Assembly: GCF_003667575.1 (NCBI RefSeq)
Contig: NZ_RCUY01000002.1
Location: 186,001-250,000, forward strand
Length of the DNA: 64,000 nt
Reading direction: 5' to 3'
Origin: Mycetocola lacteus
Lineage (GTDB): Bacteria > Actinomycetota > Actinomycetes > Actinomycetales > Microbacteriaceae
The stretch's first letter is position 1; every line of letters begins with the position of its first letter. Shown here piece by piece: positions 8,606-17,466 of the stretch. The notes under the pieces are model-generated. The model was not told where the DNA came from. It saw nothing but the letters and a program-made list of their open reading frames with translations, and ran no database searches. A program made the translations under genes and the position numbers.

Positions 8606-8610
8606 CGGGG

Positions 8611-11076
8611 TTAGATCTTTTCGATCGGCGCGATCTTGATCAGCAGCTTCTTGGCACCCGCCGCCTCAAACAGCACGTGGGCGATGCGCTTGGCACCCTC
8701 GCCGGTGACCTGCTGTACGCGACCATCGCCGAAGTCGACGTGGCGGATACGGTCGCCGGGAACCAGCTCAAGCATCGAGTTATCGCGCACCTGGTTGGTG
8801 ACCTGGTTGGGCCAGGCCTTCTTCTCCGGGCGCGGCAGGGCCGGGGGCTGATCCGAGCCACCACCGTATCCCCCGCGGCCGTTGGAGAACCCGCGGCGAC
8901 CGGTGGAGTTGAGCGCACGCGACTGCTGTCCACCCCGTGAGTTGACCATGCCCGGCGACTGCCGCCACTCGATCAGCTCGGCCGGGATCTCCTGAAGGTA
9001 GCGTGAGGGCATCGCCACGGCGGTCTCGCCGAACTGCGCACGGGTCATCGCCAGCGAGAGGAACAGGCGCTTGCGGGCACGGGTGATGCCCACGTAGAAC
9101 AGGCGTCGCTCCTCGGCGGGACCGCCGGGCTCGTTCGCCGACATCTTGTGCGGGAGCAGATCCTCCTCGATCCCGGTGAGGAACACGGCCTCATACTCGA
9201 GGCCCTTGGCGGTGTGCAGGGTCATCAGCGAGACGGTGCCGGAGGTGTCGTCCAGATCGTCGGCCGCGGCCACCAGCGATACCTCGGTGAGGAAGTCGAT
9301 CAGGGTGCCGTCGGGGTTGTTTTTCTCAAACTCCTTGGTCACCGCCTGGAGCTCCTCGATATTCTCGGCGCGGGCCTCGTCCTGGGGATCGCGGGAGTTA
9401 CGCAGGGTTTCCAGCAGTCCGCTGCGGGTCACCAGCAGGGTCAGCACGTCGGCCACCACGCCGGTGTCCGCGAGTTCCGCGGCCTCATCGAGCAGGTCGG
9501 AGAGGGCGCGGATCGAACCGGTGACCTTGGGGCCGAGGCCCAGACCCTCGACGTTGCGCATGGCGTCGCGGAAGCTCAGACCGTTGGTCTCGGCAAAGGT
9601 TGCCAGCTGGGTTTCGGTGGCCGGGCCGATACCGCGCTTGGGGGTGTTCAGGATGCGGCGCAGGGCCAGCTGATCATCGGGGTTAACCACCGACACCAGA
9701 TAGCCGAAGGAGTCGCGAATCTCGGCACGGTCGTAGAACTTCGTGCCACCCATGACCCGATAGGGCAGGGCCGAGCGGATGAAGATTTCCTCGAGCGCAC
9801 GGGTCTGCGCGTTGGTGCGGTAGAACACAGCCATGTCGGCATAGGACATGCCCTCGGAGTGCAGCTTCTCGATCTCATCGGCCACAAACTGCGCCTCATC
9901 GTGACCCGAATAGCCGGTGAACCCGACGATCTTCTCGCCGGCACCGTCGGCGGACCACAGCTTCTTATCCTTGCGATCGAAGTTGTTGGAGATGACCGCG
10001 TTGGCGGCCGAGAGGATGTTCTGGGTTGAGCGATAGTTCTGTTCCAGCAGCACCACCTTGGCACCGGGGAAGTCGCGCTCAAACTCGGTGATGTTGCGAA
10101 TATCCGCGCCGCGGAAGGCGTAGATCGACTGGTCCGAGTCACCCACCACGGTGAGCGAGGCAGGCTCGACTCCGTCGGGGCCTGCGCCCAGCAGGTAGTC
10201 GTCGGGCTCGGGTTCGGGCGCGCGGGTCAGCTCGCGAATGAGCGAGTACTGCGCGTGGTTGGTGTCCTGGTACTCATCCACCAGGATGTGCCGGAAGCGC
10301 TTCTGATAGGTGGCCGCCACGTGCGGGAACGCCCGGAACAGGTAGACGGTCTGACCGATCAGGTCGTCAAAGTCGAAGGAGTTGGCGCGGGCCAGCTCGA
10401 GCGTGTAGCGACGGAACAGCTCCACAAACATGCGCTCGGCGGGATCGTTGAGGCTCGCGTTGCGCGCGTAGGCGTCCACATCGGTGAGCTCGTTCTTGAG
10501 CTTGCTGATCTTGCTGGCGACGTTGCCCGGGGTAAGCCCGAGAACGTCGGCCTGGAGCTCCTTGATCAGACGCTTAATCAGCACCTTGGTGTCGGAGGAG
10601 TCGTAGATGGTGAAGTTCTTTTTGAACCCGAAGTGCTCGGCCTCGCGGCGCAGGATGCGCACACACGCCGAGTGGAAGGTGGAGATCCACATGCCCTCGG
10701 CCGCGCCACCCAGCTGCTCCTCGACGCGCTCGCGCATCTCGGCGGCGGCCTTATTGGTGAAGGTGATCGCCAGAATCTGGCTTGGCCACGCCTCGCGGTT
10801 GCGGATGAGCCCGGCGATGCGCTGGGTCAGCACCCGGGTCTTGCCCGAGCCGGCACCGGCCACGATCAGCAGCGCCGGACCGCGATAGGTCACGGCCTCC
10901 AGCTGCTGCGGGTTGAGGCCGTGCGTGGTGGGGTCCTCCCCCTCGGGCAGGTTCTGCCCAAACTGCACCGAGCGCCCGGAAGCACCGGTTTCGAACCCCG
11001 GCCCGGTTCCGGGCGGGGCGATACGGACGACCGCGGGCTCGTTGGCGGACGTGGAGGAATCGGAAGGCTGCACCAT
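8611..11076 (-). CDS. pcrA: ATP-dependent DNA helicase PcrA/UvrD
   Basis: Superfamily 1A 3'-5' helicase used in nucleotide excision repair, replication-fork maintenance and removal of RecA filaments. Motif Q (LNPQQLEAV) at residues 54-62, Walker A AGAGSGKT at 73-80, motif Ia ITFTNKAAAEMRERV, motif II VDEYQDTN, motif III GDSDQSIYAFRGADI, motif V/VI LMTLHTAKGLEYEAVFLTG and VGITRARKRL are all intact. A Gly/Arg-rich linker near 720-740 precedes a C-terminal Tudor-like tail (VPGDRIRHVDFGDGRVQQVTG), as in actinobacterial PcrA, which binds RNA polymerase in related proteins. The ATG follows GGGAG with four bases of spacing. Length 821 aa is normal. Monocistronic. Confidence 0.97.
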   Translation of the reverse strand: MVQPSDSSTSANEPAVVRIAPPGTGPGFETGASGRSVQFGQNLPEGEDPTTHGLNPQQLEAVTYRGPALLIVAGAGSGKTRVLTQRIAGLIRNREAWPSQILAITFTNKAAAEMRERVEEQLGGAAEGMWISTFHSACVRILRREAEHFGFKKNFTIYDSSDTKVLIKRLIKELQADVLGLTPGNVASKISKLKNELTDVDAYARNASLNDPAERMFVELFRRYTLELARANSFDFDDLIGQTVYLFRAFPHVAATYQKRFRHILVDEYQDTNHAQYSLIRELTRAPEPEPDDYLLGAGPDGVEPASLTVVGDSDQSIYAFRGADIRNITEFERDFPGAKVVLLEQNYRSTQNILSAANAVISNNFDRKDKKLWSADGAGEKIVGFTGYSGHDEAQFVADEIEKLHSEGMSYADMAVFYRTNAQTRALEEIFIRSALPYRVMGGTKFYDRAEIRDSFGYLVSVVNPDDQLALRRILNTPKRGIGPATETQLATFAETNGLSFRDAMRNVEGLGLGPKVTGSIRALSDLLDEAAELADTGVVADVLTLLVTRSGLLETLRNSRDPQDEARAENIEELQAVTKEFEKNNPDGTLIDFLTEVSLVAAADDLDDTSGTVSLMTLHTAKGLEYEAVFLTGIEEDLLPHKMSANEPGGPAEERRLFYVGITRARKRLFLSLAMTRAQFGETAVAMPSRYLQEIPAELIEWRQSPGMVNSRGGQQSRALNSTGRRGFSNGRGGYGGGSDQPPALPRPEKKAWPNQVTNQVRDNSMLELVPGDRIRHVDFGDGRVQQVTGEGAKRIAHVLFEAAGAKKLLIKIAPIEKI

Positions 11077-11148
11077 GGTGCTCCCAGTCTAGGCTGCGCC
11101 GCCGACAGCGTGCGGCGGGACACCCGGGCCGGGATCCGGGGGCCTGGG

Positions 11149-12153
11149 TCAGCCCTCGCGGTGATGCGCCCAGAACTCGGCGCGCGCCTCATAGGCGAGG
11201 TCGGGCTGGTCGGCAAAGACACCGTCCACACCGGTTTCCAGGATCTGGCGGTATTCGGATCGCCAGTTTCCGTGGTGGGCATCGTCCCCGTGCCCCCGGT
11301 TTTCGGGAATGAGGAAGGCGTTTTCCGGGCGCAGCGTCCAGGTGTATACCAGCAGGCCCGCGGCATGGGCGGCGGCGACCCGGGCGGATCCCAGCTCATC
11401 CAGCAGGAACGACTTGGCCAGGCTCACCCCGTTGACGGCCGGCGCAAAACTGGCCAGTGCCTCGGGCGTCGCATAGGAGGCGTAGGTGCGGGCATCCTCG
11501 CCGAGGGCCGCGACCTCGTCGGCCGGCGATCCCTCCTCATCGATCAGATAGACAAACTTGGCGTTGAGGCCGCGCTCACGCAGGTCGGTCAGGGCGGACA
11601 GCTCGAAGCTCTCCACGATCAGCGCCCGCTCGCCCCAGCCGGTGAGCTGCTGCAGGAACAGGTCGTTCATGGTGAAGCCCTGGCTGGCAAAGTAGGCCGA
11701 GTGCTTGATTTCGGCGACCATGCCGAGGGAGCGGCCGTGGTTCTGTTCCTCCTCGCCGATCAGCGCGATCAGGTCCGCGAGGCACAGCACCCGCGAGCGG
11801 TCGTTAAAAAGCACGCTGTCGTGGCGCAGCTCGGGCAGACGTTCGCGGCACTTGAGCGTGGCGATCTGCGCCCAGGTGAGGTCCTCGGTGAACCAGCCCT
11901 CGTGGCGGATGCCATCCACGGTCTTGACCGTTTTGTACTCGGCAAACTCGGGCCGGTCGGCGATATCGGTGGTGTCGGTGATGTTGTTCTCGTGACGCAG
12001 AACGAGCACCCCGTCACGGCTCACCACGAGGTCGGGCTCCACCAGGTCTGCGCCCAGCTCAAACGCCAGCCGGTACGCCTCCTCGCTGTGCTCGGGACGG
12101 TATCCGCTTGCACCGCGGTGGCCAATGACGACGGGGTTCGGAAGCTCGCTCAT
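11149..12153 (-). CDS. cytoplasmic glycerophosphodiester phosphodiesterase
   Basis: Hydrolyses glycerophosphodiesters to sn-glycerol 3-phosphate and an alcohol, feeding lipid turnover into central metabolism (glpD is in the same window at 25436). The family TIM-barrel residues are visible: HRGASG with His12 and Arg13, metal ligands Glu39 and Asp41 in VEPDLVVSRDG, and His54 in LRHENNITDTT. At 334 aa it is of the larger GlpQ-like type, but there is no signal peptide, so it should be cytoplasmic. It is separated by about 70 bases from pcrA, transcribed in the same direction ahead of it, and divergent from the next gene. Confidence 0.93.
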   Translation of the reverse strand: MSELPNPVVIGHRGASGYRPEHSEEAYRLAFELGADLVEPDLVVSRDGVLVLRHENNITDTTDIADRPEFAEYKTVKTVDGIRHEGWFTEDLTWAQIATLKCRERLPELRHDSVLFNDRSRVLCLADLIALIGEEEQNHGRSLGMVAEIKHSAYFASQGFTMNDLFLQQLTGWGERALIVESFELSALTDLRERGLNAKFVYLIDEEGSPADEVAALGEDARTYASYATPEALASFAPAVNGVSLAKSFLLDELGSARVAAAHAAGLLVYTWTLRPENAFLIPENRGHGDDAHHGNWRSEYRQILETGVDGVFADQPDLAYEARAEFWAHHREG

Positions 12154-12344
12154 GCCCCCAGACTAACCCCGACCGCTACGCCAATGGTGAACACGCGCCC
12201 CCGTTTACCATCACTTCATGATTGGGCAGGCGCTTCCCAGCGAATTCCGGTAGATTATAGGGGTTACGGGCGCACATACCCCGAACGAAACAGCCACGAC
12301 ACAGCCCACCGCGCCCGATTGAGAAACCGAGAGCAGGACCCCGC

Positions 12345-13157
12345 ATGGCGAGCAACAACCCCGCATTCAGAAACCCCGCGTTCAACAACGGTGGTGCGCA
12401 GGCGCAGGCCGGCACCCAGGCACAGATGAGCGCCGAACAGCTGCAGCACCTGTACAACCAGCCCGTTGGTGCGGTGGATGCCAGCGACCGGATGACCGTT
12501 GAGGACACCGTCGTCAAGACCGGTATCTCCTTCGCGATCCTCGTCGTGGGTGCCGTCATCGGCTGGGCCGTTCCCGTGCTGATGATCCCGGCCATGATCG
12601 TCGGATTCGTCCTGGCGATGGTCAACATCTTCAAGAAGGCCCCGTCGGCACCGCTGGTGCTGGCCTATGCCGCAGCACAGGGCCTCTTCCTGGGTGCGCT
12701 CTCGCTGACCTTCGAGCGGATGTTCCCCGGAATCGTCCTGCAGGCCCTGATCGCGACCCTCTCGGTGATCGGCGTAACCCTGGCGCTGTTTGCCAGCGGC
12801 AAGATCCGCGCCTCCAAGAAGGCCACCAAGATCTTCATGATCGCCATGGTGGGCTACCTGGTCTACTCGCTGGTCAACATGGTCCTGATGATGACCGGTG
12901 TCCTGGGCAGCGGTGCGATGTTCGGACTGAACAGCCGCGTTGAGATCTTCGGCATTCCGCTGGGTGTGCTCCTCGGTATCGTTGTGGTCATCATGGCCGC
13001 CTACTCGCTGGTGCTCGACTTCGACTCGATCCAGCGCGGCGTGCAGAACCGTGCCCCCAAGGTTTACGCCTGGGCCGGTGCGTTCGGCATCATGGTCACC
13101 GTGATCTGGCTGTACACCGAGATCCTGCGCATGATCGCGATCTTCCGCAGCAACTAG
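12345..13157 (+). CDS. Bax inhibitor-1/YccA family membrane protein
   Basis: Multi-pass inner-membrane protein of the BI-1/YccA (Bax inhibitor-1-like) family. A hydrophilic Asn/Ala/Gln-rich N-terminus of about 55 residues precedes seven predicted hydrophobic segments, beginning GISFAILVVGAVIGWAVPVLMIP. The family-typical Asp pair near the end is present in LVLDFDSIQRGVQNRAP. Bacterial relatives leak calcium or modulate FtsH, but the role in actinobacteria is not established. Monocistronic: 190 bases of non-coding DNA precede it and a strong terminator follows. Confidence 0.88.
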   Translation: MASNNPAFRNPAFNNGGAQAQAGTQAQMSAEQLQHLYNQPVGAVDASDRMTVEDTVVKTGISFAILVVGAVIGWAVPVLMIPAMIVGFVLAMVNIFKKAPSAPLVLAYAAAQGLFLGALSLTFERMFPGIVLQALIATLSVIGVTLALFASGKIRASKKATKIFMIAMVGYLVYSLVNMVLMMTGVLGSGAMFGLNSRVEIFGIPLGVLLGIVVVIMAAYSLVLDFDSIQRGVQNRAPKVYAWAGAFGIMVTVIWLYTEILRMIAIFRSN

Positions 13158-13162
13158 TTTTC

Positions 13163-13209
13163 ACCACACAGCGGCCGTCTCCTCCGGGAGGCGGCCGCTT
13201 TTGTGTGGC
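13163..13209 (+). terminator. intrinsic terminator
   Basis: Long hairpin just behind the BI-1 family gene. The inner stem AGCGGCCGTCTCC/GGAGGCGGCCGCT surrounds TCCG and is extended by flanking CCACAC/GTGTGG, with a TTTTGT tail within the 3' arm. Confidence 0.85.
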
Positions 13210-13232
13210 CTGGACAGCTGAACCGCGCACAA

Positions 13233-13273
13233 GAAGAATCCGCCGGCCCCGAGGCGGGACCGGCGGATTCTTC
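13233..13273 (-). terminator. terminator of the LPQTG surface-protein gene (twin of 15363-15401)
   Basis: Near-perfect hairpin with arms GAAGAATCCGCCGG...CCGGCGGATTCTTC, 25 bases beyond the surface-protein stop. The core ATCCGCCGGCCCCGA..CGGGACCGGCGGAT is the same as in the terminator after guaA (15363-15401), apart from the loop bases. Confidence 0.85.
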
Positions 13274-13298
13274 GTGTGTGGAGGTTACTGAGCGGGTG

Positions 13299-15155
13299 TT
13301 ACTGGGCGGAGCGCTTGCGGGCGATGCCCGCGGCCAGTGCGCCGGTGCCGAGCAGCAGGGCGATCAACAGCGTCGCGGTGGGCAGGTCACCCGCACCGGT
13401 CTGCGGCAGGGACGACCCGGCGTTTGCCGCCGGGTGGGTGGCACCCGGCTGCGCGGTGGCCGACGAACCCGGAGCCTGGGTCCCGGGGGTGGGGGTGCTC
13501 GGGGCGGTGGTACCGGGGTCCGGGGTCGGGGTGGCGTCGACCGCGGGCTGCACCGTGACATCCGATCCCGAAACCTCGGCACCGTTCCACAGCACCACGA
13601 TGCGGTGGGCACCGGCCGCGGCATCCGCGGGGATGGTGACCGACTCGGCGAAGGCACCGTTGGCATCGGTGGTCACGGTCGCCAGGCGAACCGGGGCCGA
13701 GTGCAGCTCCAGGGCAAAACCCTCGACGTTCGGGGCGAAACCGGTGCCGGAGACCTTCACGGTGGCACCCGGACGCAGCTCGCCCGAGATGGACAGTGTG
13801 CCGTGGACGTCGCCGGGGTTGGTCGGCTGCGCGATGGTGACCGCGTCCGAAACCGGGGAGGCCACCGAGGCACCGATCGCGTTCACCGCGGTCACGGTGG
13901 CCGAGTAGGTGCCCGGAATCAGGTTCGGGACGGTGACACTCAGTTCGGTTCCGGCCACCTCGATCGGGGCCCGGGCGGGCTGGTCATCGCCGTTCAGCTG
14001 TACGCGGTACCCGGTGATCGGGCTGCCGCCGTCGGCCGGTGCCTGCCACGAAATGGTCGCGGTGGTACCCGATGCGGTAACCGAGGGAGCCGCGGGGGTG
14101 GCCGGGGCGGTGAGCACCGGCAGGGTGGCCTTATAGGCCATCGCGTAGGCGATCTTGCCCGGCTTGTCATCCGAGAAGGGCTTGGACAGCTTGGCAAACT
14201 CGCCCTTGTCCACGGCCTTACCGTCATTCCACTTCTTCAGGGTACCGAGCTGCTTACCGGTGTATCCACCGGCGATCACGGTGTCCTGACCCGCGGCAAC
14301 CTGGGCCTCGCTGATGGTCTTGACGATCGCCAGGGTGCTCTCGGCGCTGGTGGGGTTCCAGCCGCTCAGGTCCACGCCGCTGGTGCGCAGCCAGTCGCCC
14401 CAGATGAACTCCTGGAACGGGATCGTGCCGGCGGTGTAGCCGATGTCGCGGGTGAAGTAGAGCAGGCTGCGGGCCGGATCGTCCTGGAAGTTCTTCAGGC
14501 CGACGCTCTTGGGCAGCTGCTGCGGGGTGATCGTCTTGCCGTTAACATCCTTGAGCCAGGTCCAGCCGTTTTCCTGCATCTTCGCCCAGAAATCGGTTTC
14601 GCTCAGGTTCGAGAGGTTGCCCATCACGCGCAGACGCAGCGGGGTGTTCAGACCCGCACCGGGGGTCTCGGCAAACGAGGTCAGGGTGTGATGACCGTCG
14701 GTGAGGTAGGGCAGACCACCGGGGCCGATGACCACGGTTTTCATCGCGGCCAGGCTGTCGGCGGTTTCCTGACCGAGCGGGATGGTGCAGGTAAACGATG
14801 CGGCGTTGTCGATGGTGGCACCGGGCTGCGCCGAGGCGACATCCCCCTGACCGTTGGCCTCACACCAGTCGCCGAGGCCCTTGTTCAGGGCATCCTTGCC
14901 CATCGTGTAGCGCCCCACCTTGTAGTAGACCTCATCGAATCCGACCGAGGGCTGGGTGGGGCGAATGTCGCCAATGCGGAGGTCCACCAGATCATCGGTC
15001 TTGGCGGCCAGCAGTTCGGACGGGGAGGTGAGCACCGGTGCCGGTTCGGCGTTGGCGATCGTGGGGAGGGCGAGCGGGGCGGCGAGCAGGGCCGCGGCGA
15101 TACCGGTGGCGGCGAGCAGGCGCGGCCGGATGCGCGCTCGAGAAAGGGTCTGCAC
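13299..15155 (-). CDS. sortase-anchored secreted protein with ParB-like domain, FnIII and Ig-like modules
   Basis: Predicted cell-wall protein of 618 residues. A signal peptide (cleavage ANA|EPAP near residue 36) is followed by a ~270-residue domain with DLVDLRIGDIRPTQPSVGFDEVYYK and YLTDGHHTLTSF, resembling secreted ParB/sulfiredoxin-like (ParB-like nuclease) domains. A fibronectin type III module follows (PSVTASGTTATISW...GYRVQL), then a beta-sandwich module, a Thr/Pro-rich spacer and a sorting signal LPQTG at 583-587 with hydrophobic segment and RKRSAQ tail. The GTG at 15153-15155, after GAAGGAAA, gives a compact signal peptide. No sortase gene is in the window. The ParB-like assignment rests on motif resemblance; the substrate is unknown. 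Confidence 0.8.
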   Translation of the reverse strand: MQTLSRARIRPRLLAATGIAAALLAAPLALPTIANAEPAPVLTSPSELLAAKTDDLVDLRIGDIRPTQPSVGFDEVYYKVGRYTMGKDALNKGLGDWCEANGQGDVASAQPGATIDNAASFTCTIPLGQETADSLAAMKTVVIGPGGLPYLTDGHHTLTSFAETPGAGLNTPLRLRVMGNLSNLSETDFWAKMQENGWTWLKDVNGKTITPQQLPKSVGLKNFQDDPARSLLYFTRDIGYTAGTIPFQEFIWGDWLRTSGVDLSGWNPTSAESTLAIVKTISEAQVAAGQDTVIAGGYTGKQLGTLKKWNDGKAVDKGEFAKLSKPFSDDKPGKIAYAMAYKATLPVLTAPATPAAPSVTASGTTATISWQAPADGGSPITGYRVQLNGDDQPARAPIEVAGTELSVTVPNLIPGTYSATVTAVNAIGASVASPVSDAVTIAQPTNPGDVHGTLSISGELRPGATVKVSGTGFAPNVEGFALELHSAPVRLATVTTDANGAFAESVTIPADAAAGAHRIVVLWNGAEVSGSDVTVQPAVDATPTPDPGTTAPSTPTPGTQAPGSSATAQPGATHPAANAGSSLPQTGAGDLPTATLLIALLLGTGALAAGIARKRSAQ

Positions 15156-15362
15156 GGGTTTCCTTCGGGTGGGGAGGTGGGGACGCATCCACGCGGACGC
15201 GTACTCGATCCTCCTCGGCCGGGGTGACCCGGCGGTGACCGCGGGGTTACCGGCAGGCAAACACGAACCTGCACCGATGATCCGGGCAGCCTCGGGCTCG
15301 CACGCGTGGGCGTGTACCCGCACCTCCTGGCACACCCTGTCTGGCGGCCTCGTCCGGGCAAC

Positions 15363-15401
15363 AAAAATCCGCCGGCCCCGAAACGGGACCGGCGGATTTT
15401 T
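15363..15401 (-). terminator. terminator of guaA (twin of 13233-13273)
   Basis: Hairpin with arms AAAAATCCGCCGG and CCGGCGGATTTTT nine bases past the guaA stop. Its core matches the terminator at 13233-13273, so the surface-protein gene between them is bracketed by near-identical terminators. Confidence 0.87.
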
Positions 15402-15410
15402 AGGCGAGGA

Positions 15411-16991
15411 TTACTCCCACTCGATGGTCCCCGGCGGCTTGCTGGTGACGTCGAGAACAACGCGGTTAACACCCTCAACCTCGTTGGTGATGCGGTTGGA
15501 GATCTTGGCCAGAACGTCGTAGGGCAGGCGGGTCCAGTCGGCCGTCATGGCGTCCTCGGAGCTCACCGGACGCAGCACGATCGGGTGACCGTAGGTACGG
15601 CCGTCGCCCTGCACGCCCACGGAGCGAACGTCGGCGAGCAGCACAACCGGGCACTGCCAGATGTCCTGGTCGAGGCCGGCCTCGGTCAGCTCGGCACGCA
15701 CGATGGCGTCGGCCTTGCGCAGCAGGTCCAGACGCTCGCGGGTCACCTCACCCACGATGCGGATTCCCAGGCCGGGGCCGGGGAACGGCTGACGGCCCAC
15801 GATAACCTCGGGCAGACCCAGCTCGCGACCGATGGCCCGCACCTCGTCCTTGAACAGGGCGCGCAGCGGCTCGACCAGCTCGAAGGTCAGGTCCTCGGGC
15901 AGTCCACCCACGTTGTGGTGGCTCTTGATGTTGGCGGTACCGGTACCGCCACCGGACTCCACGACGTCCGGGTACAGGGTGCCCTGCACCAGGAAGCGGA
16001 TGGGGTCGCCATCCTGCTCGCGGGACTCGGCGATCAGGTCGGCCTGAGCCTTCTCGAAGGTGCGGATGAACTCGCGACCGATGATCTTGCGCTTGGTCTC
16101 GGGGTCGGTCACGCCGGCGAGGGCGGTCTCGAACTGCTCGACGGCGTCGATGGTGACCAGGCGCACACCGGTGGCCTTCACGTAGTCTTCCTCAACCTGA
16201 CGACGCTCGTCCTGGCGCAGCAGACCGTGGTCCACAAACACGCAGACCAGCTGGTCGCCGACGGCCTTGTGCACGATCGCGGCGGCAACGGCCGAGTCGA
16301 CACCACCGGAGAGGCCACAGATGACCTTGCCGGTACCCACCTGAGCCTGGATCTTGGCAACCTGCTCGGCAATCACGTTGCCGGAGTTCCAGTCACCGGG
16401 GATCCCGGCGGCCTTGTGCAGGAAGTTGACCAGGAGGTCCTGACCGTACTCGGAGTGCTTCACCTCGGGGTGCCACTGCACACCGTAGAGCTTGCGCTCA
16501 TCGTTGGCGAACGCGGCAACCGGGGTGCCCTCGGTCGAGGCCAGAACCTCGAAGCCCTCGGGGGCACGGGACACCGAGTCACCGTGGCTCATCCAGACGG
16601 TCTGGGCGGCGGGCTGGTCACCCAGCAGCACACCCTCGTCCTCGATCGCGACGGCGGTCGAACCGTACTCGCGCGAACCGGTCTTGGCTACCTCGCCGCC
16701 GAGGGCGGTGGCCATGACCTGGAAGCCGTAGCAAATGCCGAAGGTCGGCACACCCAGCTCGAAGATCGCCGGGTCAAACCCGGGCGCACCCTCTTCGTAC
16801 ACGCTGGACGGACCACCGGACAGGACGAGGCCGGCCGGGTTCTTGGCGGCCACCTCTGCGGCGGTGATCGAGTGCGGGACCAGCTCGGAGTAGACTCCGG
16901 CCTCCCGAACACGACGGGCGATCAGCTGCGCATACTGCGCACCAAAATCTACAACGAGAACCGGACGGTTCTCCAGGGACTGCTCGCTAAT
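15411..16991 (-). CDS. guaA: GMP synthase (glutamine-hydrolysing), apparent ATT start
   Basis: Last step of GMP synthesis: XMP + ATP + glutamine to GMP. The glutamine amidotransferase half has the nucleophile Cys87 in GICYGFQ and the His174/Glu176 dyad in [10 protein letters not shown]. The PP-loop is LSGGVDSA at 228-235, and the C-terminus ends GTIEWE as usual. The family N-terminus ([19 protein letters not shown]) is present in frame, but no ATG, GTG or TTG precedes it. The only well-placed start is ATT at 16989-16991, seven bases after GGAG and overlapping the upstream TAG as ATTAG. A GTG at 16853 would delete the conserved FGAQY block and is rejected. Length from ATT is 526 aa, normal for the family. 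Co-transcribed with DUF3817. Confidence 0.93.
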   Translation of the reverse strand: MSEQSLENRPVLVVDFGAQYAQLIARRVREAGVYSELVPHSITAAEVAAKNPAGLVLSGGPSSVYEEGAPGFDPAIFELGVPTFGICYGFQVMATALGGEVAKTGSREYGSTAVAIEDEGVLLGDQPAAQTVWMSHGDSVSRAPEGFEVLASTEGTPVAAFANDERKLYGVQWHPEVKHSEYGQDLLVNFLHKAAGIPGDWNSGNVIAEQVAKIQAQVGTGKVICGLSGGVDSAVAAAIVHKAVGDQLVCVFVDHGLLRQDERRQVEEDYVKATGVRLVTIDAVEQFETALAGVTDPETKRKIIGREFIRTFEKAQADLIAESREQDGDPIRFLVQGTLYPDVVESGGGTGTANIKSHHNVGGLPEDLTFELVEPLRALFKDEVRAIGRELGLPEVIVGRQPFPGPGLGIRIVGEVTRERLDLLRKADAIVRAELTEAGLDQDIWQCPVVLLADVRSVGVQGDGRTYGHPIVLRPVSSEDAMTADWTRLPYDVLAKISNRITNEVEGVNRVVLDVTSKPPGTIEWE

Positions 16992-17442
16992 GGGAAGGCT
17001 CCACTTCTGCTTGGTGAGCGTTGGGGGTATTCGCGCCGATGCGCGAGGAAATCTGTGTGCGGGCCTTGCGGACGATCCGAACCTCCAGGAAGAAGGACAG
17101 GAACGGAATCACGCCACCGAGGGCCATCAGCAGCAGCCAGCCGATGTTCCAGCGCATGAGCGACCAGATGCGGAAGATCGACAGCAGGTAGACCACGTAG
17201 AACCAGCCGTGCACGATCAGCAGACCCAGCGAAATGTTGATCGCCAGCACGGTCCCGGCGGGCACGAAGGCCAGGAAGCCGAAGGCACCACCCATCTCGA
17301 TTTCGAGACCGTAGTACACCTTGAGCAGCACCTCGCCGCACAGGAGCAGGAGCAGGACACCCGTGATCACCGAGGTGATCTGGTAGAAACGGAGGGCTCC
17401 GGGAATCTTGGGAAGATCGCGTTCGCGCGGCTGGAGAGGCAT
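16987..17442 (-). CDS. DUF3817 membrane protein
   Basis: A 151-residue protein with four hydrophobic segments (near 20-40, 52-75, 78-98 and 103-122) and the DUF3817 signature pattern ([27 protein letters not shown]). These actinobacterial proteins are found beside guaA and cytochrome-oxidase assembly genes; function is not established. The gene sits between the SURF1 gene (24 bases upstream) and guaA, whose ATT start overlaps its TAG. The tail EVEPSH contains the Shine-Dalgarno sequence used by guaA. Confidence 0.88.
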   Translation of the reverse strand: MPLQPRERDLPKIPGALRFYQITSVITGVLLLLLCGEVLLKVYYGLEIEMGGAFGFLAFVPAGTVLAINISLGLLIVHGWFYVVYLLSIFRIWSLMRWNIGWLLLMALGGVIPFLSFFLEVRIVRKARTQISSRIGANTPNAHQAEVEPSH

Positions 17443-17466
17443 GACTCTAGTCTACGTCACCGCCAA

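Noticed and set aside
10255..12429. 724-codon open frame opposite pcrA and the phosphodiesterase gene
   Set aside because: Shadow of the third-position GC bias of the real genes; it spans two genes and an intergenic gap and carries no domain.
16851..16853. GTG as the guaA start
   Set aside because: It would remove the first 46 residues including the conserved VVDFGAQY block of the amidotransferase domain.
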